Assembly: GCA_019057775.1 (NCBI GenBank)
Contig: JAHLWT010000277.1
Location: 1 to 5,338, forward strand
Direction: 5' to 3'
Length of the DNA stretch: 5,338 nt
Source: Promethearchaeota archaeon
GTDB taxonomy: Archaea; Asgardarchaeota; Lokiarchaeia; Sigynarchaeales; SOKP01
Shown: positions 1-5,338 of the stretch, piece after piece
Position numbering within the stretch: position 1 is the stretch's first letter
Layout: every line of letters begins with the position of its first letter
Made by a program: the position numbers and the translations under genes
Notes under the pieces: generated by a model
What the model was told of the DNA's origin: nothing
The model's input: only the letters and a program-made list of their open reading frames with translations
The model's database searches: none

Positions 1-1
1 T

Positions 2-1834
2 TTCCCCAAAAATGATAATTTCATTGCATTTATTGACACCTATAATGACCAAACCAATGGCTTTGCATTTGGTATTTCTGCAGCCGGGGCCCAGTGGGAC
101 GGCCTCCAGGCCAACGGCGGATTTGTTTCCCTCGACTGGGATACTAAATGGAAATCGGCGATAAAAAATTACGCTGACCGCTGGGTGGCTGAGTTCGGAA
201 TCCCTTTCAGAAGTATACGGTACCGTGATGGCGAATCCGAATGGGGCATTAATTTCAGTCGTCTCGACCTCAAAACCAACGAAAAATCAAGCTGGGCCCC
301 GATACCAAGACAGTTTCAAACAGCCAACCTTGCCTTTACCGGAACCCTGGTATGGGACAGACCATTACCTGAATCAGGCACACGGTTTTCACTGATCCCG
401 TATATATCAAGCAAAGCGACACAGGATGTAGCAGCCGGAGAAAACATCAATATTGATGCGACAGCCGGCCTGGATGCGAAGGTCATCCTTTCCACTTCTT
501 TGAACCTCGATCTGACACTGAATCCGGATTTCTCCCAGGTGGAAGTAGACCGGCAGAGAACTAACCTCGATCGCTTTGAGTTGTTTTTTCCGGAAAAAAG
601 GCAGTTTTTTCTTGAGAACAGTGACTTATTTGCCAGCCTGGGCACTGTAAACATCCGTCCTTTTTTTTCCCGCCGGATCGGACTTAGTAATCCCGTCCAG
701 GCCGGAGCAAGGCTGAGCGGACAACTGGGAAAAAATTGGCGCATAGGTTTAATGGATATACAAACAGGTACAAAAAATAATATCCGGGCTGCCAATTTCG
801 GTGTTGCAGTCATTCAACGGCAAATTTTCAGCAGATCGAATATTACTGCATTTATGATCAACAAGAAAATAACATCTCCCATGGCGGGCGAGGATATTTC
901 TGATTCAGGTTATAACCGCGTGGCAGGTATTGATTTGAACATTTCGAGTGCAGACAGCCGCTGGACAGGGAAAGCTTTTTACCATCAATCCTTCTACCCT
1001 GGTGCATCAGTTGATGCTTCCACCCTGGCAGGTCAGTTTACCTATGAAACTCAACAATTTTCAGCTTCTCTTAATCAGGCATGGGTAGGCCTTGATTACA
1101 TGGCCGAAGTGGGTTATATACAACGGAAAGGATTTTATCAGATAAACCCCACCATTGAATATAAGTTTTTCCCGAAATCGCGTCGCATAATAAATCATGG
1201 ACCCATCCTGGAATTGGATCTGTATTATAAACCGGCCCTTTTGCTAACGGACCGTGAGATCCAATTGGGTTATGCTGTGGAATGGCTCGATCGAAGTAAA
1301 TTTACACTGGAACTCGAAGATGGATTTGTGAAACTTCAGACACCCTTTGACCCAACAAATACCGGAGGCGACAGTCTGACTGCCGGCAGCGAATTTCGCT
1401 GGAAAGAAATTGCTGTTTCTTACACTTCCGATATCCGAAAACTTTTCAATTATAAGCTTTCAACCCGCTACGGTGGTTATTACAATGGTACACGGTTGAG
1501 TCTGAACGGTGAATTGAATTACCGTGTTCAGCCTTACGGCAGTCTGGCTGTTATGGCCACTTATCACCAAATTATTTTACCCGAGCCGTACAACAGCGCT
1601 GAGCTTGTACTAATTGGCCCCCGGCTGGATATTACATTTACCGATAAACTCTTCCTGACTACTTTCGCACAATATAACAACCAGATCGATAATTTTAATG
1701 TCAATATCCGGTTCCAATGGCGGTTTGCACCTGTTTCTGACTTTTATATTGTTTATACAGAAAATGCTTATCCCGGTGATTTCCGCACTAAAAATCGTGG
1801 ACTGGTAGCTAAGTTATCTTATTGGTTTAACTAA
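2..1834 (+). CDS. DUF5916 family outer-membrane β-barrel protein with N-terminal CBM9-like domain (5' partial)
   Basis: The reading frame is open from base 2, so the gene starts left of the window. The GTG at 185 is an internal valine codon, not a start. About 611 residues are visible. The first ~75 look like the end of a CBM9-like β-sandwich (FIAFIDTYND, then WVAEFGIPF around 183-209). The hallmark of the DUF5916 family follows at about 521-612: NPDFSQVEVD, then NLDRFELFFPEKRQFFLE. The rest is a long run of alternating aromatic and polar β-strands, ending in SYWFN with a terminal aromatic-rich strand, as expected of an outer-membrane barrel. Family members are usually 700-900 residues, so only the signal peptide and part of the first domain should be missing. 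The family is widespread in Bacteroidota but its substrate is unknown; a carbohydrate- or envelope-related role is only a guess from the CBM9-like domain. Base composition is clearly more GC-rich than the genes further right. No terminator is visible in the 13 bp before the next gene. Confidence 0.9.
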   Translation, partial: FPKNDNFIAFIDTYNDQTNGFAFGISAAGAQWDGLQANGGFVSLDWDTKWKSAIKNYADRWVAEFGIPFRSIRYRDGESEWGINFSRLDLKTNEKSSWAPIPRQFQTANLAFTGTLVWDRPLPESGTRFSLIPYISSKATQDVAAGENINIDATAGLDAKVILSTSLNLDLTLNPDFSQVEVDRQRTNLDRFELFFPEKRQFFLENSDLFASLGTVNIRPFFSRRIGLSNPVQAGARLSGQLGKNWRIGLMDIQTGTKNNIRAANFGVAVIQRQIFSRSNITAFMINKKITSPMAGEDISDSGYNRVAGIDLNISSADSRWTGKAFYHQSFYPGASVDASTLAGQFTYETQQFSASLNQAWVGLDYMAEVGYIQRKGFYQINPTIEYKFFPKSRRIINHGPILELDLYYKPALLLTDREIQLGYAVEWLDRSKFTLELEDGFVKLQTPFDPTNTGGDSLTAGSEFRWKEIAVSYTSDIRKLFNYKLSTRYGGYYNGTRLSLNGELNYRVQPYGSLAVMATYHQIILPEPYNSAELVLIGPRLDITFTDKLFLTTFAQYNNQIDNFNVNIRFQWRFAPVSDFYIVYTENAYPGDFRTKNRGLVAKLSYWFN

Positions 1835-1847
1835 ACTTCGGAAAATT

Positions 1848-2390
1848 ATGGCTGAGAGAGTTTGTCCTGTTTTTATTGGTTATTTGTTACTTAGTCCTTT
1901 TCGAAAAATTTCTCAAAACCCATATAAAATTCTAAATCGATTTCTGAAGCCTGGGATGAATGTGCTTGATTTCGGTTCTGCCATGGGGTTCTTCAGCATC
2001 CCTATGGCTCATATGGTTAACCCAGATGGTAGGGTGATCTGCGTCGATATTCAGGAAAAAATGCTCACGGTACTGCAAAAAAGAGCTAAAAGAGCAGGTG
2101 TTTCTAATCTCATTGAAACCCACATCTGTACTGATGATTCAGTAAAACTCGAAAAATATCATGAGAAAATAGACTTTATCCTTGCCTTTGCTGTAGCACA
2201 TGAAGTTCCTGATCAAAATTTTATGTTTGGCGAGTTATATAAAGTCTTAAAACCAAAAGGCAAGCTTCTTTTTGCTGAGCCGTCCGGACATATTTCCGAG
2301 ATCGATTTTAAAAACTCTGTATCCATTGCTCTTAAGAATAATTTTGTAGAGGCATGTTATTCATGGTCATTGTCCTATTACTGTAAATAG
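1848..2390 (+). CDS. Class I SAM-dependent methyltransferase, C-terminally truncated
   Basis: This is a Rossmann-fold methyltransferase (Methyltransf_11/25/31-like) of about 180 residues. The N-terminus MAERVCPVFIGYLL and the phrase KPGMNVLDFGSAMGFFSIP fit a family of small methyltransferases that start with a conserved CP…GY…L segment, which supports the ATG at 1848. Motif I is VLDFGSAMG (residues 39-47), with alanine where the second glycine usually is. The acidic residue contacting the ribose of SAM is D67 in VICVD. A motif IV-like stretch is DFILAFAVAHEVPD (109-122), and LYKVLKPKGKLLFAEPSGH (130-148) covers strand 5. The substrate is unknown. Homology fades after NNF (about residue 166). 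Relatives would continue with the last β-strands, whereas here 14 unrelated residues follow before the stop. Those bases overlap, in another frame, the tail of a phosphatase gene. The protein is probably a damaged remnant, although the SAM-binding half is intact. It lies 13 bp after the DUF5916 gene and may be co-transcribed with it. Confidence 0.82.
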   Translation: MAERVCPVFIGYLLLSPFRKISQNPYKILNRFLKPGMNVLDFGSAMGFFSIPMAHMVNPDGRVICVDIQEKMLTVLQKRAKRAGVSNLIETHICTDDSVKLEKYHEKIDFILAFAVAHEVPDQNFMFGELYKVLKPKGKLLFAEPSGHISEIDFKNSVSIALKNNFVEACYSWSLSYYCK

Positions 2391-2520
2391 TTGTATTGAA
2401 AGAGTTAATACTAAACAGAAAGCAGTAAATATTGATACTGGTTGTGTGTTTTCCGACAAAGATGGTTTTGGAAGACTTACTGCTATTAAAATAAATACTA
2501 TGCGATTATATTTTGTTTAG
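2350..2520 (+). pseudogene. 3' remnant of a calcineurin-like Ser/Thr-type protein phosphatase
   Basis: Reading the frame that starts at 2350 gives about 56 residues up to the TAG at 2518-2520, with no start codon and an in-frame stop immediately upstream at 2347-2349. The translation contains RHVIHGHCPITV, then AVNIDTGCVFSDKDGFGRL, then TAIKINTMRLYFV. This order (HGHTP-like metal-binding motif, then NIDTGC, then GRLTAL) is the recognised C-terminal end of bacterial metallophosphatases of the PrpA/ApaH-like type. The usual threonine after HGH is cysteine here. The catalytic N-terminal part (GDxHG, GDxxDRG, GNHE) is absent from the window. The first ~40 bases overlap the 3' end of the methyltransferase frame. 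The fragment cannot encode a working enzyme. I read it as what remains of a neighbouring gene after a deletion. Confidence 0.75.
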
Positions 2521-2529
2521 AGAATAAAT

Positions 2530-3096
2530 ATGGATAAATTTGCTATTCGCGAATCGCGAATTAATAATGATGCTATGAAGAAACATAATGGAATGCGCCC
2601 TCAGGATATTATAGTTCTGTTGAAGATTATTTCAATACAACATGATAATTGGCGAAATATTGATATTGCTAATGCCCTTCAAATTAGTCCATCTGAAGTA
2701 TCTGAAGCATTAAATAGATGTAAGATTGCTAGACTTATTGACAGCAAGAAAAGAACTGTTCATCTTAATTCATTTAAGGAGTTTCTGATTTATGGACTAA
2801 AGTATGTTTTCCCTGTTGAACCAGGTTCTATAGTAAAAGGCATTCCAACTGCGCATTCAGCATACCCTATAAACGAACACATTGTATCAGGGGGGGATGT
2901 TTATGTATGGCAATATGCTAAAGGTAATCAACGGGGACAAGCTATTGAACCACTATATAAAACCTTACCAGCAACAATACAGGACGATCAATTATTTTAT
3001 GAACTACTTGTAATTGTCGATACAATAAGAGTTGGGCGTGCAAGGGAAATAAAAATTGCAATTAAAGAATTAGAAAAACGATTACGAAATGCCTAG
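2530..3096 (+). CDS. Winged-helix (MarR-like) DNA-binding protein, candidate partner of the nucleotidyltransferase
   Basis: The protein is 188 residues long if it starts at 2530. Residues 23-75 form a winged helix-turn-helix: RPQDIIVLLKI, then IDIANALQISPSEVSEALNRCKIARLI, where ISPSEVSEALNRC is the recognition helix, then a short wing (DSKKRTVHL). Residues 82-172 are a conserved second part with FLIYGLKYVFPV, KGIPTAHSAYP, RGQAIEPLYKTLP and LFYELLVIVDTIRVGRARE. I recognise this arrangement as a family often found next to nucleotidyltransferases, but it has no established name or function. Relatives tend to start close to the RPQD segment, so the real start may be the ATG at 2575 or 2593. A start at either would put the palindrome at 2545-2561 upstream of the gene. 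The stop overlaps the next gene by 8 bp, which implies translational coupling. A repressor or antitoxin role is inferred from the pairing. It is not an AbiEi/COG5340 protein as far as I can see. Confidence 0.8.
   Translation: MDKFAIRESRINNDAMKKHNGMRPQDIIVLLKIISIQHDNWRNIDIANALQISPSEVSEALNRCKIARLIDSKKRTVHLNSFKEFLIYGLKYVFPVEPGSIVKGIPTAHSAYPINEHIVSGGDVYVWQYAKGNQRGQAIEPLYKTLPATIQDDQLFYELLVIVDTIRVGRAREIKIAIKELEKRLRNA
2545..2561. promoter_or_regulatory. Perfect 17-bp palindrome, candidate operator of the winged-helix gene
   Basis: ATTCGCGA, a central A at 2553, and TCGCGAAT form a perfect inverted repeat with 8-bp arms; the same bases also contain TCGCGAA twice in tandem (2547-2560). The site is locally GC-rich inside AT-rich sequence. 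It lies inside the reading frame if translation starts at 2530, but 13 bp upstream of the alternative ATG at 2575. That position and symmetry suit a dimeric winged-helix repressor binding its own 5' region. The regulatory role is inference; the symmetry is directly visible. Confidence 0.35.
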
Positions 3097-3781
3097 TACA
3101 AATATTATTATGCTGCAAACTGTAGCTAATGGTTTAAGCGAATTAAAAGAAGAAGTGGTGTTTGTTGGAGGAGCAGTAGCTGAACTCTACGCAAGTGATC
3201 CTGCTGCCTCCGATATCCGACCTACCCAAGATGTAGATTGTGTAATTGAATTAAGTTCAAGAATTGAACATAATAGATTAGAGGAGAACCTGCGAAGTAA
3301 AGAGTTCGCGAACGACACATCACCAGGAGCACCGATATGTCGGTGGGTATACAATGACATTAAAGTGGATGTTATGCCAACTGATTCCGATATTCTTGGA
3401 TTTAGTAATAGATGGTATGTTGAGGGTATTGATAACAAAATAGTCAAAACGCTACATGATGGGACTGAAATATTTGTATTCCCTCCTGAATACTATCTAG
3501 CTTCAAAACTTGAAGCGCATAATGATAGAGGTGGTAATGACTTACGTCAAAGTCACGATTTTGAAGATATTATTTACATTCTAGAGAATTGCCCTACCAT
3601 ATTAGATGACATTGGCAATGCCAACCCAACCGTTAAAGCATATTTGAAGGAGGAATGCCAAAGCTTATTAGAAAATGATAATCTAACAGAAGGCATTGAA
3701 AGTGCATTGCCCTACGGTTCAGATTCTGATAGTACTGAAATAATTGAGGATTTACTACATAGCATTGCTGAATTTGAATGA
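3089..3781 (+). CDS. Minimal nucleotidyltransferase, AbiEii/MenT-like superfamily
   Basis: This 230-residue protein has the full set of nucleotidyltransferase-fold motifs. FVGGAVAELY (25-34) is the glycine-rich nucleotide-binding turn. RPTQDVDCVIE (44-54) carries the metal-binding pair D48 and D50. IKVDVMPTD (91-99) supplies the third acidic residue, D94. YYLASKLEAHNDRGGNDLRQSHDFEDI (135-161) is the conserved K…RG…D…S.D.ED helix region of AbiEii/DUF6036-type proteins. The C-terminal part, including EGIESALPYG, is α-helical and looks natural in length. Relatives transfer nucleotides to RNA or protein targets; MenT toxins of this superfamily add nucleotides to tRNA 3' ends. Whether this one acts so cannot be told from sequence. 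All catalytic residues appear intact. The gene overlaps the upstream winged-helix gene by 8 bp (3089-3096), so the two are probably translated together, as in toxin-antitoxin and abortive-infection pairs. The ATG at 3110 is an alternative start. Confidence 0.85.
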   Translation: MPSTNIIMLQTVANGLSELKEEVVFVGGAVAELYASDPAASDIRPTQDVDCVIELSSRIEHNRLEENLRSKEFANDTSPGAPICRWVYNDIKVDVMPTDSDILGFSNRWYVEGIDNKIVKTLHDGTEIFVFPPEYYLASKLEAHNDRGGNDLRQSHDFEDIIYILENCPTILDDIGNANPTVKAYLKEECQSLLENDNLTEGIESALPYGSDSDSTEIIEDLLHSIAEFE

Positions 3782-3888
3782 TTGAGGAAAAGCTGATTAG
3801 TATTAAAGAAAGTTCAGCAGAACCAGACGCATTAATTGGTGAGATAATAGAAAACTTTGAGTGCATTTTTGTGAGTTTTAGACAATAG
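3778..3888 (+). CDS. Possible small translationally coupled ORF (36 residues)
   Basis: An ATG at 3778 overlaps the TGA of the nucleotidyltransferase gene in an ATGA arrangement and opens 36 codons to the TAG at 3886-3888. The predicted peptide begins MIEEKLISIKESSAEPDALI and is acidic, ending in FECIFVSFRQ. It has no signal peptide, no membrane segment and no domain I recognise. The ATGA junction is the typical geometry of termination-reinitiation, which is the only real argument for it. It could equally be chance, because the nucleotidyltransferase appears to end naturally. If real, it would be a third member of the unit. Confidence 0.3.
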   Translation: MIEEKLISIKESSAEPDALIGEIIENFECIFVSFRQ

Positions 3889-4044
3889 ATGGAAACATAA
3901 AATGAAACATGCCGATACTAAAAACTAATTTTTTCGGAAGCGGTAGTGCGTTGATTAGGCTGACAGAATAACATAATAGACTGATAATGAATAAAGCCCA
4001 GCATACAACAATGTGTTTAATAATTTTAGAAACTTACTGCATAA

Positions 4045-5271
4045 ATGGTAAAGGTCAAACTATCATTAGAAAACTATAACAAATTCATCAATTTTATTGG
4101 AAAGGATTGGATTAATGAGAACTACAAGAATTTTTTAAAAAATCCTAACTCAATCAGTCATCCTTTTATTAAAATTCACTCAAGTATTCAGAACGCACAT
4201 AATTACAAAAAAGAGATAATTACTAAGGAGATTTATTTTCATATACTTTTAAAAAATTATCAGAAATATAGTTTTATCGGGTCTTTCATTGACAGTTTTG
4301 AAGATAAGTTACCTAATCCAACACGATTTAAGAATGATTTACAAAACCCAGATCAATTCGAAAATACTCTATTTGAGATAATCTCATACGGTATATTGAA
4401 TAATAGCAGCTATGAAGTTGAGAAAAAGAAGGAAGAAAAGGGAAAAGGAAACCCTGATTTCTATATAAAAACAAATGATACTGATTTTACTGTTGAATGT
4501 ACAAGAAGAAATATCCCAGACGTTGTAAATGAGCAAAGTGATTCTTCTACTAAGCTTATTAGTGATATTGAAAGCTATCTTGAAAATAAAAATATAAATT
4601 GCCAATTCTATCTTTCAACCTCTCAATCCTTAAAAAATGAACATGAAAATTTATTGCAGCTTTCAAAAGAAGTAATTGATAAGAAAGAAACCGGAAAATA
4701 TAGTTATAACAATAATTCCATTAATTTCTATTATACTTATTCCAAATTTAGATTGGATGAAGAGCATGAGATAAAAGATTTTTTTGATATATATCCATCA
4801 ATTTCAATGATTCCTTCCAATCTGGGATCAAGTATGATTTTTCAATCAAATTTAGAGAAAGTAAAAAATATTAGAGAAATAAGTATTAATTATGAAGTTA
4901 ATATTTATAGTAAAATCCGAAGTACTTTACTAAACAAAATATCTAAGATCCAAAATATTGAGGATTTGCCCCATCATGTATTTTTAATGATTCCAGAAAC
5001 ATTTACGACATTATATGAACTGGATAAGGATAAGTTAAATGAAGCGTTGTCTGATTTATTAGAAAAAGCTAATAAAATAAATTCTGTAGTGATAGTTTAT
5101 GAATCATTTAAAAAAGACCAAAAGGATAGCTGGGGTTATAGAATTGATTGGGAAATAATAGAAAATAAGAGTAAAGAAATTAAGAATTCTCACTACTTAG
5201 GTTTAGTTGAATTAGAAGAAGAGAGTTATATAATAGATGAAGATGGAATGAAGAAGGATGATAATCAATAA
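4045..5271 (+). CDS. Uncharacterised protein with PD-(D/E)XK nuclease-like core
   Basis: This is a 408-residue, lysine-, asparagine- and glutamate-rich soluble protein. An in-frame TAA at 4042-4044 directly precedes the ATG, and the next methionine is residue 255, so the start is firm. The middle resembles the restriction-endonuclease fold: an α-helix with E106 and E111 (FENTLFEIISYG), then GNPDFYI with D138, then a β-strand FTVECTRR with E151-C-T153. This matches E…PD…ExK spacing, but the usual lysine is threonine, followed by two arginines. Residues 284-353 (KIRSTLLNKISKIQ, then HHVFLMIP, then INSVVIVYESF) look like the helix-plus-strand region seen behind such cores in uncharacterised proteins. 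The N-terminal ~100 residues match nothing I know. No signal peptide or membrane helix is seen. A sampled line is about 28% GC, far below the left-hand genes, which suggests transfer. No co-directional partner lies within 150 bp. Nuclease activity is inferred. Confidence 0.7.
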   Translation: MVKVKLSLENYNKFINFIGKDWINENYKNFLKNPNSISHPFIKIHSSIQNAHNYKKEIITKEIYFHILLKNYQKYSFIGSFIDSFEDKLPNPTRFKNDLQNPDQFENTLFEIISYGILNNSSYEVEKKKEEKGKGNPDFYIKTNDTDFTVECTRRNIPDVVNEQSDSSTKLISDIESYLENKNINCQFYLSTSQSLKNEHENLLQLSKEVIDKKETGKYSYNNNSINFYYTYSKFRLDEEHEIKDFFDIYPSISMIPSNLGSSMIFQSNLEKVKNIREISINYEVNIYSKIRSTLLNKISKIQNIEDLPHHVFLMIPETFTTLYELDKDKLNEALSDLLEKANKINSVVIVYESFKKDQKDSWGYRIDWEIIENKSKEIKNSHYLGLVELEEESYIIDEDGMKKDDNQ

Positions 5272-5284
5272 ATTACTAAACACA

Positions 5285-5338
5285 ATCGAGTAGACGGCTG
5301 ACGGTCAAATGACCGCCAGTGCGCCTCTCCCCGATACA
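5285..5338 (-). mobile_element. 3' end of a group II intron (domain VI and end of domain V), continuing right of the window
   Basis: Read on the minus strand, this segment folds as a domain VI hairpin. The basal pairs are 5329-5327 with 5288-5290. An unpaired A (minus-strand complement of T5291) follows, then pairs 5326-5323 with 5292-5295, a small internal loop (5322-5320 against 5297-5296), and a ten-pair upper stem (5319-5310 with 5298-5307). The unpaired A is the seventh base from the proposed 3' end, where the lariat branch point of group II introns sits, and the RNA ends in CTCGAT, fitting the 3' AY rule. Two positions pair only as G·U on the minus strand (5316/5301 and 5324/5294) and would be A·C mismatches in plus-strand RNA, which fixes the strand. 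Bases 5338-5330 would be the 3' strand of domain V. The intron reverse transcriptase, if present, lies beyond the window. The boundary is 13 bp after the stop of the nuclease-like gene, in antisense orientation. Confidence 0.7.

Noticed and set aside
185..187. GTG as the start codon of the left-hand gene
   Set aside because: The frame stays open to the left edge, and the upstream residues (FIAFIDTYND, FGISAAGAQWDG) continue the CBM9-like domain, so this GTG is an internal valine.
584..599. Perfect 16-bp palindrome TTTTTTCCGGAAAAAA inside the DUF5916 gene
   Set aside because: It encodes FFPEK(R) of the conserved FFPEKRQFF motif, so the symmetry follows from the protein sequence and needs no regulatory explanation.
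316..813. Long minus-strand ORF opposite the DUF5916 gene (also 1932-2123, 3187-3447, 3633-3866 and 4384-4605)
   Set aside because: All lie antisense to convincing genes, carry no recognisable domains and have unnatural composition; they are reading-frame shadows.
2505..2516. TATATTTTG as a Bacteroidota -7 promoter element (TAnnTTTG) before the winged-helix gene
   Set aside because: It is one base out of register with the consensus, and no TTTG -33 element sits at the right distance; in such AT-rich sequence this is not evidence.
3889..4044. Integron attC recombination site in the intergenic region
   Set aside because: I found no matching pair of RYYYAAC and GTTRRRY core sites, and no strong hairpin joins the two ends of the region.
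5298..5319. The GC-rich hairpin after the nuclease-like gene as a Rho-independent terminator
   Set aside because: No T-tract follows on the plus strand, and the pairing improves on the minus strand, where it forms a group II domain VI with a bulged adenosine.

Overview
The window looks like a piece of a Bacteroidota chromosome. The strongest sign is the left-hand gene, a DUF5916-type outer-membrane β-barrel protein that is typical of that phylum. The genes also lack clear Shine-Dalgarno sequences, and a relic carries the C-terminal signature of the Ser/Thr-type metallophosphatases common in these bacteria. All recognisable protein genes are on the + strand. Lineage below phylum cannot be read from the sequence.

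Region 1 (1 to about 2520) is core-like chromosome. It holds the 3' two-thirds or so of the DUF5916 gene (entering from the left, ending at 1834). It then holds a class I SAM-dependent methyltransferase gene (1848-2390) whose last conserved segment is missing. From about 2350 to 2520, in another frame, lies the last ~56 codons of a calcineurin-like phosphatase with no beginning. The two broken ends meet within about 20 bases, which looks like a deletion scar joining two formerly separate genes.

Region 2 (2521 to about 3890) is a compact two- or three-gene unit. It has a winged-helix DNA-binding protein, a minimal nucleotidyltransferase of the AbiEii/MenT-like superfamily overlapping it by 8 bp, and possibly a 36-residue ORF joined by an ATGA stop/start overlap. 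The layout resembles a toxin-antitoxin or phage-defence pair, although the first protein is not the usual AbiEi-type partner. A perfect 17-bp palindrome (8-bp arms) lies just before the likely true start of the first gene and could be its own operator.

Region 3 (3889 to 5338) is markedly AT-rich. After a 156-bp intergenic stretch comes a 408-residue protein with a PD-(D/E)XK nuclease-like core whose usual lysine is replaced (E-C-T). Thirteen bases after its stop codon, the last 54 bases of the window fold, on the minus strand only, into a convincing group II intron domain VI with a bulged branch-point adenosine. A group II intron, antisense to the nuclease-like gene, therefore probably begins here and continues to the right.

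Overall, accessory, probably mobile or defence-related DNA appears to have replaced part of an ordinary chromosomal segment. Base composition falls from about 58% GC in a sampled line of the DUF5916 gene to about 28% in a sampled line of the nuclease-like gene.
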